Source of the DNA: Pseudomonadota bacterium
Lineage (GTDB): Bacteria > Pseudomonadota > Gammaproteobacteria > Burkholderiales > Burkholderiaceae_C
Assembly: GCA_018242005.1 (NCBI GenBank)
Contig: JAFECU010000281.1
Location: 1 to 54,239, forward strand
Length of the DNA: 54,239 bases
Reading direction: 5' to 3'
Under the pieces are notes generated by a model. That model saw only the letters and a program-made list of their open reading frames with translations. It was not told the DNA's origin and searched no databases. Below, one piece after another: positions 36,863-46,304 of this stretch; positions within the stretch are counted from its first letter, which is position 1; the number at the start of each line of letters is the position of its first letter. A program made the translations under genes and the position numbers.

Positions 36863-37726
36863 ATGGCACTGGAAGTCGTCGTCATCACCGGCATGTCCGG
36901 CTCTGGCAAGTCGGTGGCCCTGCACGCGCTGGAGGATGCGGGCTACTACTGCGTGGACAACCTGCCGCCTGAGCTGCTGGCCTCGTTCGTGGCGCTGGAG
37001 CATGCGCACCACGGCCATCGCGTCGCCGTTGCCATGGACGTGCGCAGCGCCACCGCCCTGCCGCTGGTGCCGCAGCAGCTGAACCGCCTGCGCGAGCAGG
37101 GCGTGCAGGTACGCTCGCTGTTCCTGGACGCCACCACCGGCACGCTGGTGCGTCGCTTTTCCGAGACGCGCCGGCGCCACCCCCTGTCACAAGACGAGCT
37201 CATCGAGGGACGTCGCGCCCTGGTGCAGACCATTGAGCTGGAGCGCGAGCTGCTAGCCGAGCTGCGCGCGCAGTCGCATGTCATAGACACCAGCACCCTG
37301 CGCGCCTCGCAGCTGCTGAGCTATGTGAAGGACCTGCTGGCCGTGCCGCCCAGTCAGCTCACGCTGGTGTTCCAGTCCTTCGCCTTCAAGCGTGGCCTGC
37401 CGTTCGACTCCGACTTTGTCTTCGACGTGCGCATGCTGCCCAACCCGCACTACGAACCCACGCTGCGCGAGCTCACCGGTCGCGATGCGCCCGTGGCCGA
37501 GTACCTGGAGCAGCAACCCGAGGTGGTGTTGATGCACACGCACATCAGCCAATTCCTGGAGCATTGGCTGGACGCGCTGGCACGGAACCACCGCAGCTAT
37601 GTCACGGTGGCCATAGGCTGCACGGGCGGGCAGCACCGCTCCGTCTACCTGGTGGAGGAGCTCGCCGATCACTTTGGTGGCCGCTGGAACACGCTGCGAC
37701 GGCACCGCGAGCTGGACGGGATTTAG
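36863..37726 (+). CDS. rapZ: RNase adapter protein RapZ
   Basis: 287-residue nucleotide-binding protein. The P-loop is [20 protein letters not shown] (residues 5-24), followed by the family motif [13 protein letters not shown] and the C-terminal glucosamine-6-P sensing domain with [19 protein letters not shown]. In E. coli RapZ brings RNase E to the GlmZ/GlmY sRNAs that control glmS; betaproteobacteria lack clear GlmZ, so its role here is less certain. Three bases separate it from recN. Its usual neighbours in gammaproteobacteria (ptsN, npr) are absent. Confidence 0.95.
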   Translation: MALEVVVITGMSGSGKSVALHALEDAGYYCVDNLPPELLASFVALEHAHHGHRVAVAMDVRSATALPLVPQQLNRLREQGVQVRSLFLDATTGTLVRRFSETRRRHPLSQDELIEGRRALVQTIELERELLAELRAQSHVIDTSTLRASQLLSYVKDLLAVPPSQLTLVFQSFAFKRGLPFDSDFVFDVRMLPNPHYEPTLRELTGRDAPVAEYLEQQPEVVLMHTHISQFLEHWLDALARNHRSYVTVAIGCTGGQHRSVYLVEELADHFGGRWNTLRRHRELDGI

Positions 37727-37876
37727 GCCCCCTGAGGCGCGTCGCGCGACGGCCGGGGGATCGGGTCGCGCCAGTTTCATGCGCCGCGGGCCATCGGCAG
37801 CGCAATGAATTGCCGTAGGCTCAAGTCGTGATAACGGGTGATTCGCCCTTCCGGGACACGCGCTCCACGCACAGCC

Positions 37877-37904
37877 CGTCATCCCCACGAAAGCGGGGAT
37901 GACG
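37877..37904. repeat. REP-like hairpin with GGGGATGACG arms
   Basis: A perfect 10-bp stem CGTCATCCCC (37877-37886) with GGGGATGACG (37895-37904) around ACGAAAGC, lying between the convergent rapZ and mutY. It resembles the common proteobacterial CATCCCCGCGAAAGCGGGGATG element and may act as a bidirectional terminator. A CCCCC/GGGGG dyad at about 37729-37759 precedes it. Confidence 0.6.
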
Positions 37905-37960
37905 AAGCGGCGGCTCTGCAGCGGAAATCGCTACTTGAGCCTTCAAAATAACGGCGTCAT

Positions 37961-39013
37961 CTACAGCGCGCCGATCAGCCTGCGCACGGGCGCGGGCAGT
38001 CCCAGCGCCAGGCATTGCTCGGGCGTGAACCAGCCGGCCTGGCCGCTCTCGGCGCAGTGCGGCTTCGCCGCCGCTTCCGCGCCTTGCGCCAGCACCGGGT
38101 GCAGGTGCAGGTCACGGTGCGTGAGCACATGGGTGAATGCCGGCAGATCTTCGGCACGGCCCAGGGCCGGCAGGGCCGCGTCCAGCGCGGTACGGCTGTC
38201 ATAGACCGGCGGACAATAGAGACCGGCCCAGATTCCTGCGGGTGGGCGGCGCTCCAACCACAGTCGGCCGTCGGCGTCCTGGCGCAGCAGCAGCCACCAG
38301 GCCTGCGCACTGCGCTTGAGCCTGCGCGTACGCACCGGGTAGTCCTGCGGGTTGCCGTCGCGCCGCGCCACGCAGCCCTCTTGCAGCGGGCACAGCATGC
38401 AGCTCGGATTGCGCGGAAGGCAAATGCCGGCGCCCAGGTCCATGAGTCCCTGTGTGTAGCGCGGCATGCAGACCTCAAGCTCATCGCGGGGCAACAGATC
38501 CTCGGCCAGGCGCCACAGCTCGCGTTCATTGCGCGCCTCGGCCAGGTCGGCATCAAAACCCAGCACCCTCGTGAGCACGCGCCGCACGTTGCCGTCGAGG
38601 ATGGCGGCGCGCTCGCCGAAGCAGAACGCGGCGATCGCACCCGCCGTGGAACGGCCAATGCCCGGCAGTGCGGCCAGCTCGGGCACTGTGCGAGGGAACT
38701 GCCCGCCATGCTGCAGCGCCACGATCTGCGCGCAGCGGTGCAGGTTGCGCGCGCGGCTGTAATAGCCCAGTCCGCTCCACAGCGCGAGCACCTCGTCCTG
38801 GGGCGCAGCGGCCAGCTGACGCACGTCCGGAAAGCGCGCCAGGAAGCGCGCGTAGTAATCCAGCACCGTCGCCACCTGGGTCTGCTGCAGCATGATCTCC
38901 GACAGCCACACGCGGTAGGCGTCGCGCGTGTTCTGCCACGGAAGCAGGTTGCGCCCATGGTCGGCCTGCCAGCACACGACGCGCGCTGCAATCTCCATCG
39001 GAGCTGCCGTCAT
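37961..39013 (-). CDS. mutY: A/G-specific adenine glycosylase
   Basis: 350-residue base-excision enzyme removing adenine opposite 8-oxoguanine. The helix-hairpin-helix (ELAALPGIGRSTAGAIAAF), catalytic Glu39 in WLSEIMLQQTQV, Asp140 in AILDGNVRRVL and the 4Fe-4S ligands C198-x6-C205-x2-C208-x5-C214 are all present. The C-terminal NUDIX-like domain (RDADGRLWLERRPPAGIWAG region) recognises 8-oxoG. It overlaps the GTPase gene by four bases (ATGA), and mutM of the same oxidised-guanine pathway is encoded just beyond that gene. Confidence 0.97.
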   Translation of the reverse strand: MTAAPMEIAARVVCWQADHGRNLLPWQNTRDAYRVWLSEIMLQQTQVATVLDYYARFLARFPDVRQLAAAPQDEVLALWSGLGYYSRARNLHRCAQIVALQHGGQFPRTVPELAALPGIGRSTAGAIAAFCFGERAAILDGNVRRVLTRVLGFDADLAEARNERELWRLAEDLLPRDELEVCMPRYTQGLMDLGAGICLPRNPSCMLCPLQEGCVARRDGNPQDYPVRTRRLKRSAQAWWLLLRQDADGRLWLERRPPAGIWAGLYCPPVYDSRTALDAALPALGRAEDLPAFTHVLTHRDLHLHPVLAQGAEAAAKPHCAESGQAGWFTPEQCLALGLPAPVRRLIGAL

Positions 39014-41004
39014 GCCGGTGTCAGGGGCATCAGCGGCTGGGGCTCGGTGTGCGGGATGTCCAACACAGGGACTTCATCCTGAATGCCCGGCTGCTGCACA
39101 AGCTCGGTAGTCAGCTCTTTCAGGCGCAGCTCCAGTTCTGCCAGGTTCTGCTCGGCGGCCTCGATCTCGGCAATGCGCTGCACCAGGCCACCGGCCGCCT
39201 GCTGGATGCGGTTCACCGCCTCCATGCGCCGGGCAAAGCTGCGCTTGCGCTCGCGCAGCTGCGCGTCGAGCTGGGCCGTGGCCGTCTTGCTCCACATCTC
39301 CAGATCATTGGCGGCGGCCTCGAACACCGTGCGCAGGCGCAGTCCCAACGCGCGCAGCAGGCGCTGCGCGAACTCCGGCCGGGCCAGACGCAACGCATTG
39401 CCCATGCCCACGTATTGCAGGTGGCGCCGCTCTATGGCCGTGATCTCCTGCACATAGGGCCCAAGATCCGCCAGCGACGGCACCTGCAGCGAAAACCCGA
39501 ACTCGGTGTTGAGTTGGCGGAAAGTGCCTGCCAGCATGGACTGAATCTCGCCCGCTGTGGCCTGGGCCGCCTCCATCGCCGCGCGCACGCGGGCAAAGCT
39601 CTCGCCATAGGCCTTGCGCACGCCCAGCTTGAGCCCCGCAGCCTCGAGCGCTTCGGTCAGCGGCACCAGCTGCGCCTTCAGCGAACGCGGCCCGAGCCGG
39701 TGGAACAGCTCGCGCAGCATTTTCAGGTGCACGGCGCGCACGGCCTGGATGCGATTCGAGCAGGCCTCGAACTCCTGCTGCTCCTGCTCGATACGCCCGC
39801 GCATGGTCTCGACCACGGAGGCGTTCTTGCCGCGCAGGCTGCGCAGCTCCAGCATCTGCTCGTCAAGGTCGCGGCGCCGGATGTTGAGCACGCGCCGGGT
39901 CTGGGCGTGCAGTCCGGCCACCCCGCTCGCCACGGTGGCACGCAAAATGGCCTGACGCCGCCCCATGATGCCCGCGCCCAGCGCCACCTCCAGCTGCGGC
40001 AGGCGGCTGGCCTCCAGCAGCGCATCGTCGCAGTTGATCTTCGCCACCAAGCCCTTTTGTGCCGAGATGGCCAGCACCTGGCCGAGCGGCATGCGCAGCA
40101 CCTCGGCGACGCTGTGGCGCTGGCGCTCGAGCTCTGCCTGAACCTGGGCGGGTGGGTTCAGCGGGTCCCACAGGGTATCGATCTTGTTGAGAACCACCAG
40201 GCGCGCCTCGGGCGCGTCGTCGGCCGCCCCCAGGTGCTCGCGCCAGATGGCGAGGTCGGAGCGTGTGACGCCGGTGTCCGCCCCCAGGATGAACACCACG
40301 GCATGCGCCTGTGCGATCAGGTTGATGGTGAGCTCGGGCTCCACGCCCACCGCGTTGAGGCCAGGAGTGTCGAGGATCACCAGCCCCTGCTTGAGCAGAG
40401 GATGCGGGATATTGATGATGGCGTGCCGCCACATAGGCACCTGTACCATGCCACCGGCATCCTGCATGGGGTTCTCGGCGCCTGCCTCGTCGCTCCAGAA
40501 ACCCAGGGCCCGCGCCTCATCCACGGACACCCGCCGCACCTCGGACACCTTTTGCAGGGCCTGGGCCATCTGGGCGGGGTCGTCCATGTTCAGCGCCAGC
40601 TTGGCCCAGCGATCGGGCTTGAGCCGCCATTCGGCCAGCCCTTGCGGCTGCATGCGCGTCTCTATGGGCAGCAGGCGCAGGCTGGGGGCCGTGCCGCTCT
40701 CGTAGCCCAGTTCCGTAGGACACATGGTGGTGCGCCCTGCGCTCGCGGGCATGATGCGTCGCCCATAGCCGGCAAAGAAGATGGCGTTGATGAGCTCGGA
40801 CTTGCCGCGCGAGAACTCGGCCACGAAGGCCACCGTTACCTTGTCACTGCGGACTTGTTCCTCTAGGCGCTGCAGCCGCTCCTCGACGGCCGAATCCATG
40901 AGGTCATGCGCCCCCATCCACTGGCCAAGCCGCCTGAGCTGCTGGGCAAAGGCACGCCGCCACGCACCATGCTGGTCAAAGCGTTCGTTGAATGAGGGTC
41001 CCAC
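39010..41004 (-). CDS. Dynamin-like large GTPase
   Basis: About 664 residues. The GTPase motifs are G1 EFSRGKSE (about 63-69), a G2 Thr in AGRTTMCPTE, G3 DTPG in LVILDTPGLNAVG (212-215) and G4 NKID (273-276). A long helical stalk with coiled coils follows (RGRIEQEQQEFEACSNRIQA, LNIRRRDLDEQMLELRSLRG and others). No transmembrane helix is evident. Bacterial dynamin-like proteins remodel or repair membranes; the exact role of this family is unknown. The frame is open to 41172 but that part lacks similarity and runs into mutM; the best start is the GTG at 41004 with a weak ribosome site. It lies between mutM and mutY, coupled to mutY. Confidence 0.85.
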   Translation of the reverse strand: MGPSFNERFDQHGAWRRAFAQQLRRLGQWMGAHDLMDSAVEERLQRLEEQVRSDKVTVAFVAEFSRGKSELINAIFFAGYGRRIMPASAGRTTMCPTELGYESGTAPSLRLLPIETRMQPQGLAEWRLKPDRWAKLALNMDDPAQMAQALQKVSEVRRVSVDEARALGFWSDEAGAENPMQDAGGMVQVPMWRHAIINIPHPLLKQGLVILDTPGLNAVGVEPELTINLIAQAHAVVFILGADTGVTRSDLAIWREHLGAADDAPEARLVVLNKIDTLWDPLNPPAQVQAELERQRHSVAEVLRMPLGQVLAISAQKGLVAKINCDDALLEASRLPQLEVALGAGIMGRRQAILRATVASGVAGLHAQTRRVLNIRRRDLDEQMLELRSLRGKNASVVETMRGRIEQEQQEFEACSNRIQAVRAVHLKMLRELFHRLGPRSLKAQLVPLTEALEAAGLKLGVRKAYGESFARVRAAMEAAQATAGEIQSMLAGTFRQLNTEFGFSLQVPSLADLGPYVQEITAIERRHLQYVGMGNALRLARPEFAQRLLRALGLRLRTVFEAAANDLEMWSKTATAQLDAQLRERKRSFARRMEAVNRIQQAAGGLVQRIAEIEAAEQNLAELELRLKELTTELVQQPGIQDEVPVLDIPHTEPQPLMPLTPA

Positions 41005-41096
41005 TGTGTTTCCGGCTGTCGATGCATGCGCCCACACGGGGCGGGATGGCGCAATATAGCATCGCCGCAGGTGCCCACCGCCCTCGTCGGCCGCCC

Positions 41097-41912
41097 CTAG
41101 CGGCGCTGGCACTGCGGGCAGAAAAAGCTGCTGCGCTGCCCCTGGCGCAGCACGCACACGGGCGTGCCGCATTGTCTGCAGGGCTGACCTGCGCGCCCAT
41201 AGACATTGGCCTCAAGCTGGAAATGCCCGGCGCTGCCATCGGCGCTGGAGAAGTCACGCAGCGTGCTGCCGCCGCGTCCCACGGCACGTGCCAGCACCTC
41301 GCGGATCGCACCATGCAGGCGCAGTGCGCGCCGAGGCCCTATGGCGCTGGCGCGTACCGTCGGCCTGATGCCGGCCAGGAACAGCACCTCGCTGGCGTAG
41401 ATATTGCCCACGCCTACGACCACCCGGCCCGCCAGCAGCAGCTGTTTGATGGACATGCGGCTGGCGCGCAGGCCCGCGTAGAAGGCCTGGAAATCGAAAT
41501 CCTCCGCCAGGGGCTCCGCCCCCAGCCCCCCGAGCAGCTTGCGCGCCTGTGGATCGCCCTCGCCCGCCACCCAGACCACGGCGCCAAAGCGGCGCGGGTC
41601 GTGCAGCCGTAGCCGGCCCTGATCCGTGTCCATGTCGAAGTGATCGTGCACGCCGCGCCCGGGCAGGTCGCTGGCAAAACGCAGGCTGCCCGACATGCCC
41701 AGGTGGATCAGCAACAGCCCGCACTGCAAATCCAGCAGCAGGTATTTACCGCGCCGGCGCACGCCCAGCACTCGCTGGCCGACCAGGTCTTCGGGTGCCA
41801 GGCCCAGCGGCCAGCGCAGGGGCTTGCCCAGGGTCACGGCACGTATTGTTGCGCCGCAGATCGCATTGGCGAGGCTGCGCCGCGTCACCTCCACCTCGGG
41901 CAGCTCAGGCAT
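41097..41912 (-). CDS. mutM: Formamidopyrimidine-DNA glycosylase
   Basis: 271-residue bifunctional glycosylase/AP lyase for 8-oxoguanine and FaPy lesions. After Met removal Pro2-Glu3 ([12 protein letters not shown]) form the active site; Lys58 region GKYLLLDL and [10 protein letters not shown] follow, and ILFLAGIRP-like helices give way to the C-terminal zinc finger [15 protein letters not shown] ... FFCPQCQ with four cysteines. The frame is open upstream, but PELPE fixes the ATG at 41912. It is divergent from the TPR protein, with only 29 bases between the starts. Confidence 0.97.
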   Translation of the reverse strand: MPELPEVEVTRRSLANAICGATIRAVTLGKPLRWPLGLAPEDLVGQRVLGVRRRGKYLLLDLQCGLLLIHLGMSGSLRFASDLPGRGVHDHFDMDTDQGRLRLHDPRRFGAVVWVAGEGDPQARKLLGGLGAEPLAEDFDFQAFYAGLRASRMSIKQLLLAGRVVVGVGNIYASEVLFLAGIRPTVRASAIGPRRALRLHGAIREVLARAVGRGGSTLRDFSSADGSAGHFQLEANVYGRAGQPCRQCGTPVCVLRQGQRSSFFCPQCQRR

Positions 41913-41941
41913 GACAACACTCGTCAAGAAGTCTGCGAAGC

Positions 41942-43735
41942 ATGGATTATTATGGGCCGATGGTGCAATTCTTCCGTTGTTTCCGGCCAGCAGCCCTTGC
42001 CTGCCTGGCCGCAGCCTGTGTTTTTCCCGCCCTGGCGCAGACCCAAGGGCGCACCGGCGCAGCCGCCACGGCACTCGCTGCACAGGAGGAGGAGGAAGAG
42101 GCCAGTGCCGCACTCAATGCCGAGCTGTTCTACGAACTGTTGCTCAGCGAAATCACTACCAGCGAGGGCGACCCGGGAACGGGCTACAACCTGATGCTGG
42201 ACGCGGCGCGCCGAAGCGGCGATCCGCAGCTGTATCGCCGCGCCACGGAAATCGCGCTGCAGTCGCGTTCCGGCGAGTCCGCCCTGGCGGCCGCGCGCGC
42301 CTGGAAGGCGGCGCTGCCACAGTCGCGTGACGCCAACCGCTATCTGCTACGCATACTCGTGGCGCTCAACCGAATCGACGAAAGCGCCGAACCGTTGCGC
42401 CAGGAGCTGGCGCGCGCGCCCGCGCGCGACAAGATTTCCAGCATCCGCATCCTGCCCCAACTCTATGCGCGTGCCAGCGACAAGGCGCTGGCGGCACGCG
42501 TCGTCAGGCAGGCACTGAAAGAGGATTTCAACAACCCGGCCGTCGGCCCCACAGCATGGACCACCGTGGGTCGCATGGACCTGGCCGCGAACGACAAGGC
42601 GCGCGCACTCGAGGCCGCGGGCAACGCCCTGGCACAGGATCCTGGCGACGACGGCGCCGCAATGCTGGCACTGCAGTTGCTTGAAAGTGGTGTACCGGAG
42701 GCCGAAGGCCTGCTGCCCCGCTACCTCAGGGACAAGCCCGCCGCGGAGGTGCGCATGGCCTATGCACGCGTGCTGCTGGAGTCGCAGCGCCTGGGCGACG
42801 CACAGACGCAGCTGGAGGCCGTCACGCACGAACACCCCGACAGTGCCCAGGCCTGGCTGCTGCAGGCGGCGCTGCAACTGCAGAGCGGCCACCTGGACCA
42901 GGCCGAGGAGGCCCTGCAGCAGTGCACGCGGCTGCTGGATCAGGCCCCTGCCACCGAGCAACGCCAGCGCGCCCAGACCCAGGTCTACCTGATGCAGTCG
43001 CAGCTTGCCGAAAAACGCGGCGAGCTGGCCCAGGCCCAGGCCTGGCTGAACCGCATCGACGATGCCGAGGATGTTCTGGCCGTGCAAAGCCGACGTGCCT
43101 CTCTGCTGGTGCGCCAGGGCCGGCTTGATGAAGCGCGCGCGCTGATCCACGCCCTGCCCGCCAAGGGTCCGGACGACGAGCGCCTGAAGCTCCAGGCCGA
43201 GGTGCAGTTGCTGCGCGAGGCCGGCAAGTACCAGCAGGCGTATGAGCTTGCGGGCAAGGTCGCGGCCACGGCGCCGCAGGACAACGATCTGGTCTACGAC
43301 CAGGCCATGCTGGCCGAGAAGGCCGGACGCACTGCCGACATGGAGCGCCTGCTGCGCAGCATCATCACGCGCCAGCCCGACTATCACAATGCGCTCAACG
43401 CCCTGGGTTTTTCCCTGGCCGACCGCGGCGTGCAGCTCGACGAGGCCAAGACCCTCATCGTCAAGGCCCTGGAATTCGCGCCCCAGGACCCGTTCATCAC
43501 CGACAGCCTGGGCTGGGTCGAATTCCGCATGGGCAACCGCCAGCAGGCCCTGGACATCCTGGAGCGCGCCTACAAGGCCAGGCCCGACGCGGAAATCGCC
43601 GCCCACCTCGGCGAAGTGCAATGGAGCCTGGGTCAGCACGAGCGCGCACTGGCGACCTGGCGCGAGGGCCTGCGCATAAACAAGGACAACGACACCCTCA
43701 AGTCAACGCTCAAGCGCCTGGGAGCCAGGCCTTGA
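41942..43735 (+). CDS. Secreted tetratricopeptide-repeat protein
   Basis: 597 residues. A signal peptide ends at about residue 33 ([20 protein letters not shown]), an acidic linker [20 protein letters not shown] follows, then about ten TPR-like helix pairs fill the protein. The last ones read [20 protein letters not shown] and [20 protein letters not shown]. In Burkholderiales this protein regularly precedes lolB. A periplasmic or outer-membrane-associated scaffold role is likely; partners unknown. A second Met six codons in (41960) is an alternative start. The gene ends overlapping lolB. Confidence 0.88.
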   Translation: MDYYGPMVQFFRCFRPAALACLAAACVFPALAQTQGRTGAAATALAAQEEEEEASAALNAELFYELLLSEITTSEGDPGTGYNLMLDAARRSGDPQLYRRATEIALQSRSGESALAAARAWKAALPQSRDANRYLLRILVALNRIDESAEPLRQELARAPARDKISSIRILPQLYARASDKALAARVVRQALKEDFNNPAVGPTAWTTVGRMDLAANDKARALEAAGNALAQDPGDDGAAMLALQLLESGVPEAEGLLPRYLRDKPAAEVRMAYARVLLESQRLGDAQTQLEAVTHEHPDSAQAWLLQAALQLQSGHLDQAEEALQQCTRLLDQAPATEQRQRAQTQVYLMQSQLAEKRGELAQAQAWLNRIDDAEDVLAVQSRRASLLVRQGRLDEARALIHALPAKGPDDERLKLQAEVQLLREAGKYQQAYELAGKVAATAPQDNDLVYDQAMLAEKAGRTADMERLLRSIITRQPDYHNALNALGFSLADRGVQLDEAKTLIVKALEFAPQDPFITDSLGWVEFRMGNRQQALDILERAYKARPDAEIAAHLGEVQWSLGQHERALATWREGLRINKDNDTLKSTLKRLGARP

Positions 43736-44223
43736 GCGCACCCGTGCGCAGGCGCTTGCTGCTGGGTGCACTGAGTTTCTCGCTCATTGCCGGCTGCGCC
43801 CAGCCGCCACGCCCGGCCAGCGGCGCCGCCGATCACTGGAGCGGACGCCTCGCCGTGCAGGTCGAGGATGCCGCCTCGCAGTCGTTCAGCGCGGGCTTTG
43901 AACTGCAGGGCAGCGCCGAGGCCGGTGAACTGACCCTGTTCAATCCGCTGGGCAACGTCATGGCCCAACTGCAATGGTGGCCGGGCCAGGCGCTGCTGCG
44001 CAATGGCGGCGAACAGCGCCGGTCCACGTCGCTGGAGGCGCTGGTGCGCGAACTCACGGGAAGCGAGCTACCGATTGCCGCACTGTTCGGCTGGCTCAAG
44101 GGCGAGGCCGTGCAAGCCGCAGGCTGGCAGGCGGACCTGAGCGCGCTGGCCCAGGGCCGCCTGACCGCCATACGCCACACGCCCGTGCCGCAGACCACGC
44201 TGCGCGTGGTGCTGAGTCTTTGA
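43732..44223 (+). CDS. lolB: Outer-membrane lipoprotein-insertion protein LolB
   Basis: 163-residue outer-membrane lipoprotein that takes lipoproteins from LolA and inserts them in the outer membrane. The signal RRRLLLGALSFSLIAGC places the lipidated Cys near residue 20. The single lipocalin-like domain shows WSGRLAVQVEDAASQSFSAG, LTLFNPLGNVMAQLQWWPGQ and LPIAALFGWLKGEA, the last a LolB signature. The start is a TTG at 43732, with GGGAG seven bases upstream, overlapping the TPR stop as TTGA. This rare start is often missed. Essential in related bacteria. Confidence 0.93.
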   Translation: MSAPVRRRLLLGALSFSLIAGCAQPPRPASGAADHWSGRLAVQVEDAASQSFSAGFELQGSAEAGELTLFNPLGNVMAQLQWWPGQALLRNGGEQRRSTSLEALVRELTGSELPIAALFGWLKGEAVQAAGWQADLSALAQGRLTAIRHTPVPQTTLRVVLSL

Positions 44224-44230
44224 GCACAAC

Positions 44231-45085
44231 ATGCAAGCCCTGTACGACGTACCGGCGCCGGCCAAGCTGAACCTGTTCCTGCACGTCACGGGGCGCCGCC
44301 CCGACGGCTTTCACCTGCTGCAGTCGGTCTTCATGCTGATCGACTGGTGCGACACGCTGCACTTCGAGCTGCGCAGCGACGGCCTCATCACACGCGAGGA
44401 CCTCACGCAGCCCCTGCCCGAAGACGACCTCGTGCTGCGCGCCGCGCGTGCCCTGCGGGCCGCCAGCGGTTGTCACCTAGGCGCGCACATAGGCGTGCAC
44501 AAGCGCGTGCCCGCCCAGGCCGGCATGGGCGGCGGCTCATCGGATGCTGCCAGCACGCTGCTGGCGCTCAACCGGCTGTGGCGACTCAAGCTGCCGCGCG
44601 CGCGCCTGCATCAGATAGGCCTCACCCTGGGCGCCGACGTGCCATTCTTTTTATGTGGCAAAAACTCCTGGGTGGAGGGAATTGGTGACATAATTCGCCC
44701 TCTTGATTTTGAGCACCAACTGCCAGACGCGAGTTTTGTGGTGGTCAAGCCCGAAGCGGGCCTGGATACGAAGAGCATTTTTTCGCACCCAGCGCTTAAA
44801 CGCAATTCTGGCTGTGCTACAATCCAAGGCTTTGCTGCAACGCCCTACCAGTTTGGTGGCAACGACCTGCAGCCGGTTGCACAAACCCTGTGTCCCGAGA
44901 TAGGCCAGGCCATTGCCTGGCTGGAATCGAAGGGCTTGCAAGGGCGTATGACGGGCTCTGGAAGTGCGGTGTTTGCACAAGCCACACAGGCCATTGACCT
45001 GCACGGTGCACCTGCTGCATGGCAAGTCAAAATGTGTGAGAATTTAAAGCTTCATCCACTGTCGGACTGGGCTTTGGATGTGTAG
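44231..45085 (+). CDS. ispE: 4-diphosphocytidyl-2-C-methyl-D-erythritol kinase
   Basis: 284-residue GHMP kinase of the MEP isoprenoid pathway. The substrate-binding start APAKLNLFLHVTGRRPDGFH and the ATP glycine loop PAQAGMGGGSSDAASTLLAL are present; the catalytic Asp and Lys lie in GADVPFFLCG and the first motif. The C-terminal GHMP domain has RMTGSGSAVFA. A drop in GC is visible around 44640-44860 (FFLCGKNSWVEGIGDIIRPL region) relative to neighbours, though the protein stays in frame. It lies 7 bases after lolB. Confidence 0.96.
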   Translation: MQALYDVPAPAKLNLFLHVTGRRPDGFHLLQSVFMLIDWCDTLHFELRSDGLITREDLTQPLPEDDLVLRAARALRAASGCHLGAHIGVHKRVPAQAGMGGGSSDAASTLLALNRLWRLKLPRARLHQIGLTLGADVPFFLCGKNSWVEGIGDIIRPLDFEHQLPDASFVVVKPEAGLDTKSIFSHPALKRNSGCATIQGFAATPYQFGGNDLQPVAQTLCPEIGQAIAWLESKGLQGRMTGSGSAVFAQATQAIDLHGAPAAWQVKMCENLKLHPLSDWALDV

Positions 45086-45121
45086 ATTGAGGTGGGTTGC
45101 CGCATGGCAGCCGACCTGTGT

Positions 45122-45198
45122 AGGGGAGTCGCCAAGTTGGTAAAGGCACCGGATTTTGATTCCGGCATGCGAGGGTTCGAGTCCTTCCTCCCCTGCCA
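45122..45198 (+). tRNA. tRNA-Gln (TTG anticodon)
   Basis: 77 nt with encoded CCA. Acceptor AGGGGAG/CTCCCCT, D arm GCC-AGTTGGTAA-GGC, anticodon stem CCGGA/TCCGG with loop TTTTGAT (anticodon TTG at 45156-45158), T arm GAGGG-TTCGAGT-CCTTC, discriminator G. Position between ispE and prs is conserved in this group. Confidence 0.97.
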
Positions 45199-45245
45199 AA
45201 ACCCATTGCCCGTCCGGGACATCAATTCAGACTGCCGAGTCGCTC

Positions 45246-46205
45246 ATGCAAACCGCCACCCCTGACTTCCTGGTTTTCACGGGCAATGCCAACCCCGGCC
45301 TGGCTTCCGAGATCGTCCAGCACCTGGGCCGCAAGCTCGGCGCCGTCGATGTGGGGCGCTTCTCCGACGGCGAGGTCACGGTCGAGATCAAGCAGAACGT
45401 GCGTGCCCGCGATGTGTTCGTGGTGCAGTCCACCTGCGCGCCGACCAATGAAAACCTCATGGAACTGCTGATCATGGTCGATGCGCTCAAGCGCGCGTCG
45501 GCGGAGCGCATCAGCGCCGTGATCCCCTACTTCGGCTATGCCCGCCAGGACCGCCGCCCGCGCTCCACGCGCGTGCCGATCTCGGCCAAGGTTGTGGCCA
45601 ACATGCTGCAGGCTGTGGGCGTGGCCCGCGTGCTGACCATGGACCTGCACGCCGACCAGATCCAGGGCTTCTTCGACATTCCGGTGGACAACATCTACGC
45701 CTCGCCGGTGCTGCTGCGCGACCTCAATCAGAAGAAGTACGAGAACCTGATCGTCGTCAGCCCCGACGTGGGCGGCGTGGTGCGAGCCCGTGCGCTGGCC
45801 AAGCAGCTGGGCACGGATCTGGCCATCATCGACAAGCGCCGCCCCAAGGCGAACGTGTCCGAGGTCATGCATGTCATCGGCGACATCGACGGCCGCAACT
45901 GCGTGATCATGGACGACATGATCGACACCGCAGGCACGCTGGTGAAGGCCGCCGAGGTGCTCAAGGAGCGTGGCGCGAAGAACGTCTACGCCTACTGCAC
46001 GCACCCCATCTTCTCGGGTCCGGCCATCGAACGCATTGCCAAGGGCACGGCGCTCGACGAGGTGGTGGTGACCAACACCATTCCCCTGAGCGATGCCGCC
46101 AAGGGATGCTCCAAGATTCGCCAGCTCTCCGTGGCACCGCTGATCGGCGAGACGATCCAGCGCATCTCCAAGGGAGAGTCGGTATCGAGCCTGTTCTCCG
46201 ACTGA
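45246..46205 (+). CDS. prs: Ribose-phosphate pyrophosphokinase
   Basis: 319-residue enzyme making PRPP for nucleotides, His, Trp and NAD. Family marks are [18 protein letters not shown] and [12 protein letters not shown] at the N-terminus, [20 protein letters not shown] (ATP and catalytic loop), [18 protein letters not shown] and the PRPP loop [20 protein letters not shown]. The frame extends upstream through the tRNA, but the ATG at 45246 fits the family N-terminus. Followed by a terminator before rplY. Confidence 0.97.
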   Translation: MQTATPDFLVFTGNANPGLASEIVQHLGRKLGAVDVGRFSDGEVTVEIKQNVRARDVFVVQSTCAPTNENLMELLIMVDALKRASAERISAVIPYFGYARQDRRPRSTRVPISAKVVANMLQAVGVARVLTMDLHADQIQGFFDIPVDNIYASPVLLRDLNQKKYENLIVVSPDVGGVVRARALAKQLGTDLAIIDKRRPKANVSEVMHVIGDIDGRNCVIMDDMIDTAGTLVKAAEVLKERGAKNVYAYCTHPIFSGPAIERIAKGTALDEVVVTNTIPLSDAAKGCSKIRQLSVAPLIGETIQRISKGESVSSLFSD

Positions 46206-46227
46206 GCGTCGGCGAACATCACGCAGG

Positions 46228-46257
46228 CCTCATGCCCACCGGGCATGGGGTCTTTTT
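46228..46257 (+). terminator. Rho-independent terminator of prs
   Basis: CATGCCC (46231-46237) pairs with GGGCATG (46241-46247) around ACC, with flanking CC/GG extending the stem and TCTTTTTC after it. It lies 25 bases downstream of the prs stop. Confidence 0.8.
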
Positions 46258-46304
46258 CAACAGTGGGCCAGGCTGGTCGCGGCCGGCCCCATCAGGAGTT
46301 AGCT

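Noticed and set aside
39049-40866. A 605-codon plus-strand frame opposite the dynamin-like gene.
   Set aside because: The minus strand carries all GTPase motifs; the plus-strand product has no domain and skewed composition.
44640-44860. Local drop of GC within ispE as a sign of recombination.
   Set aside because: The reading frame and the GHMP fold continue without a break; the dip alone does not show transfer.
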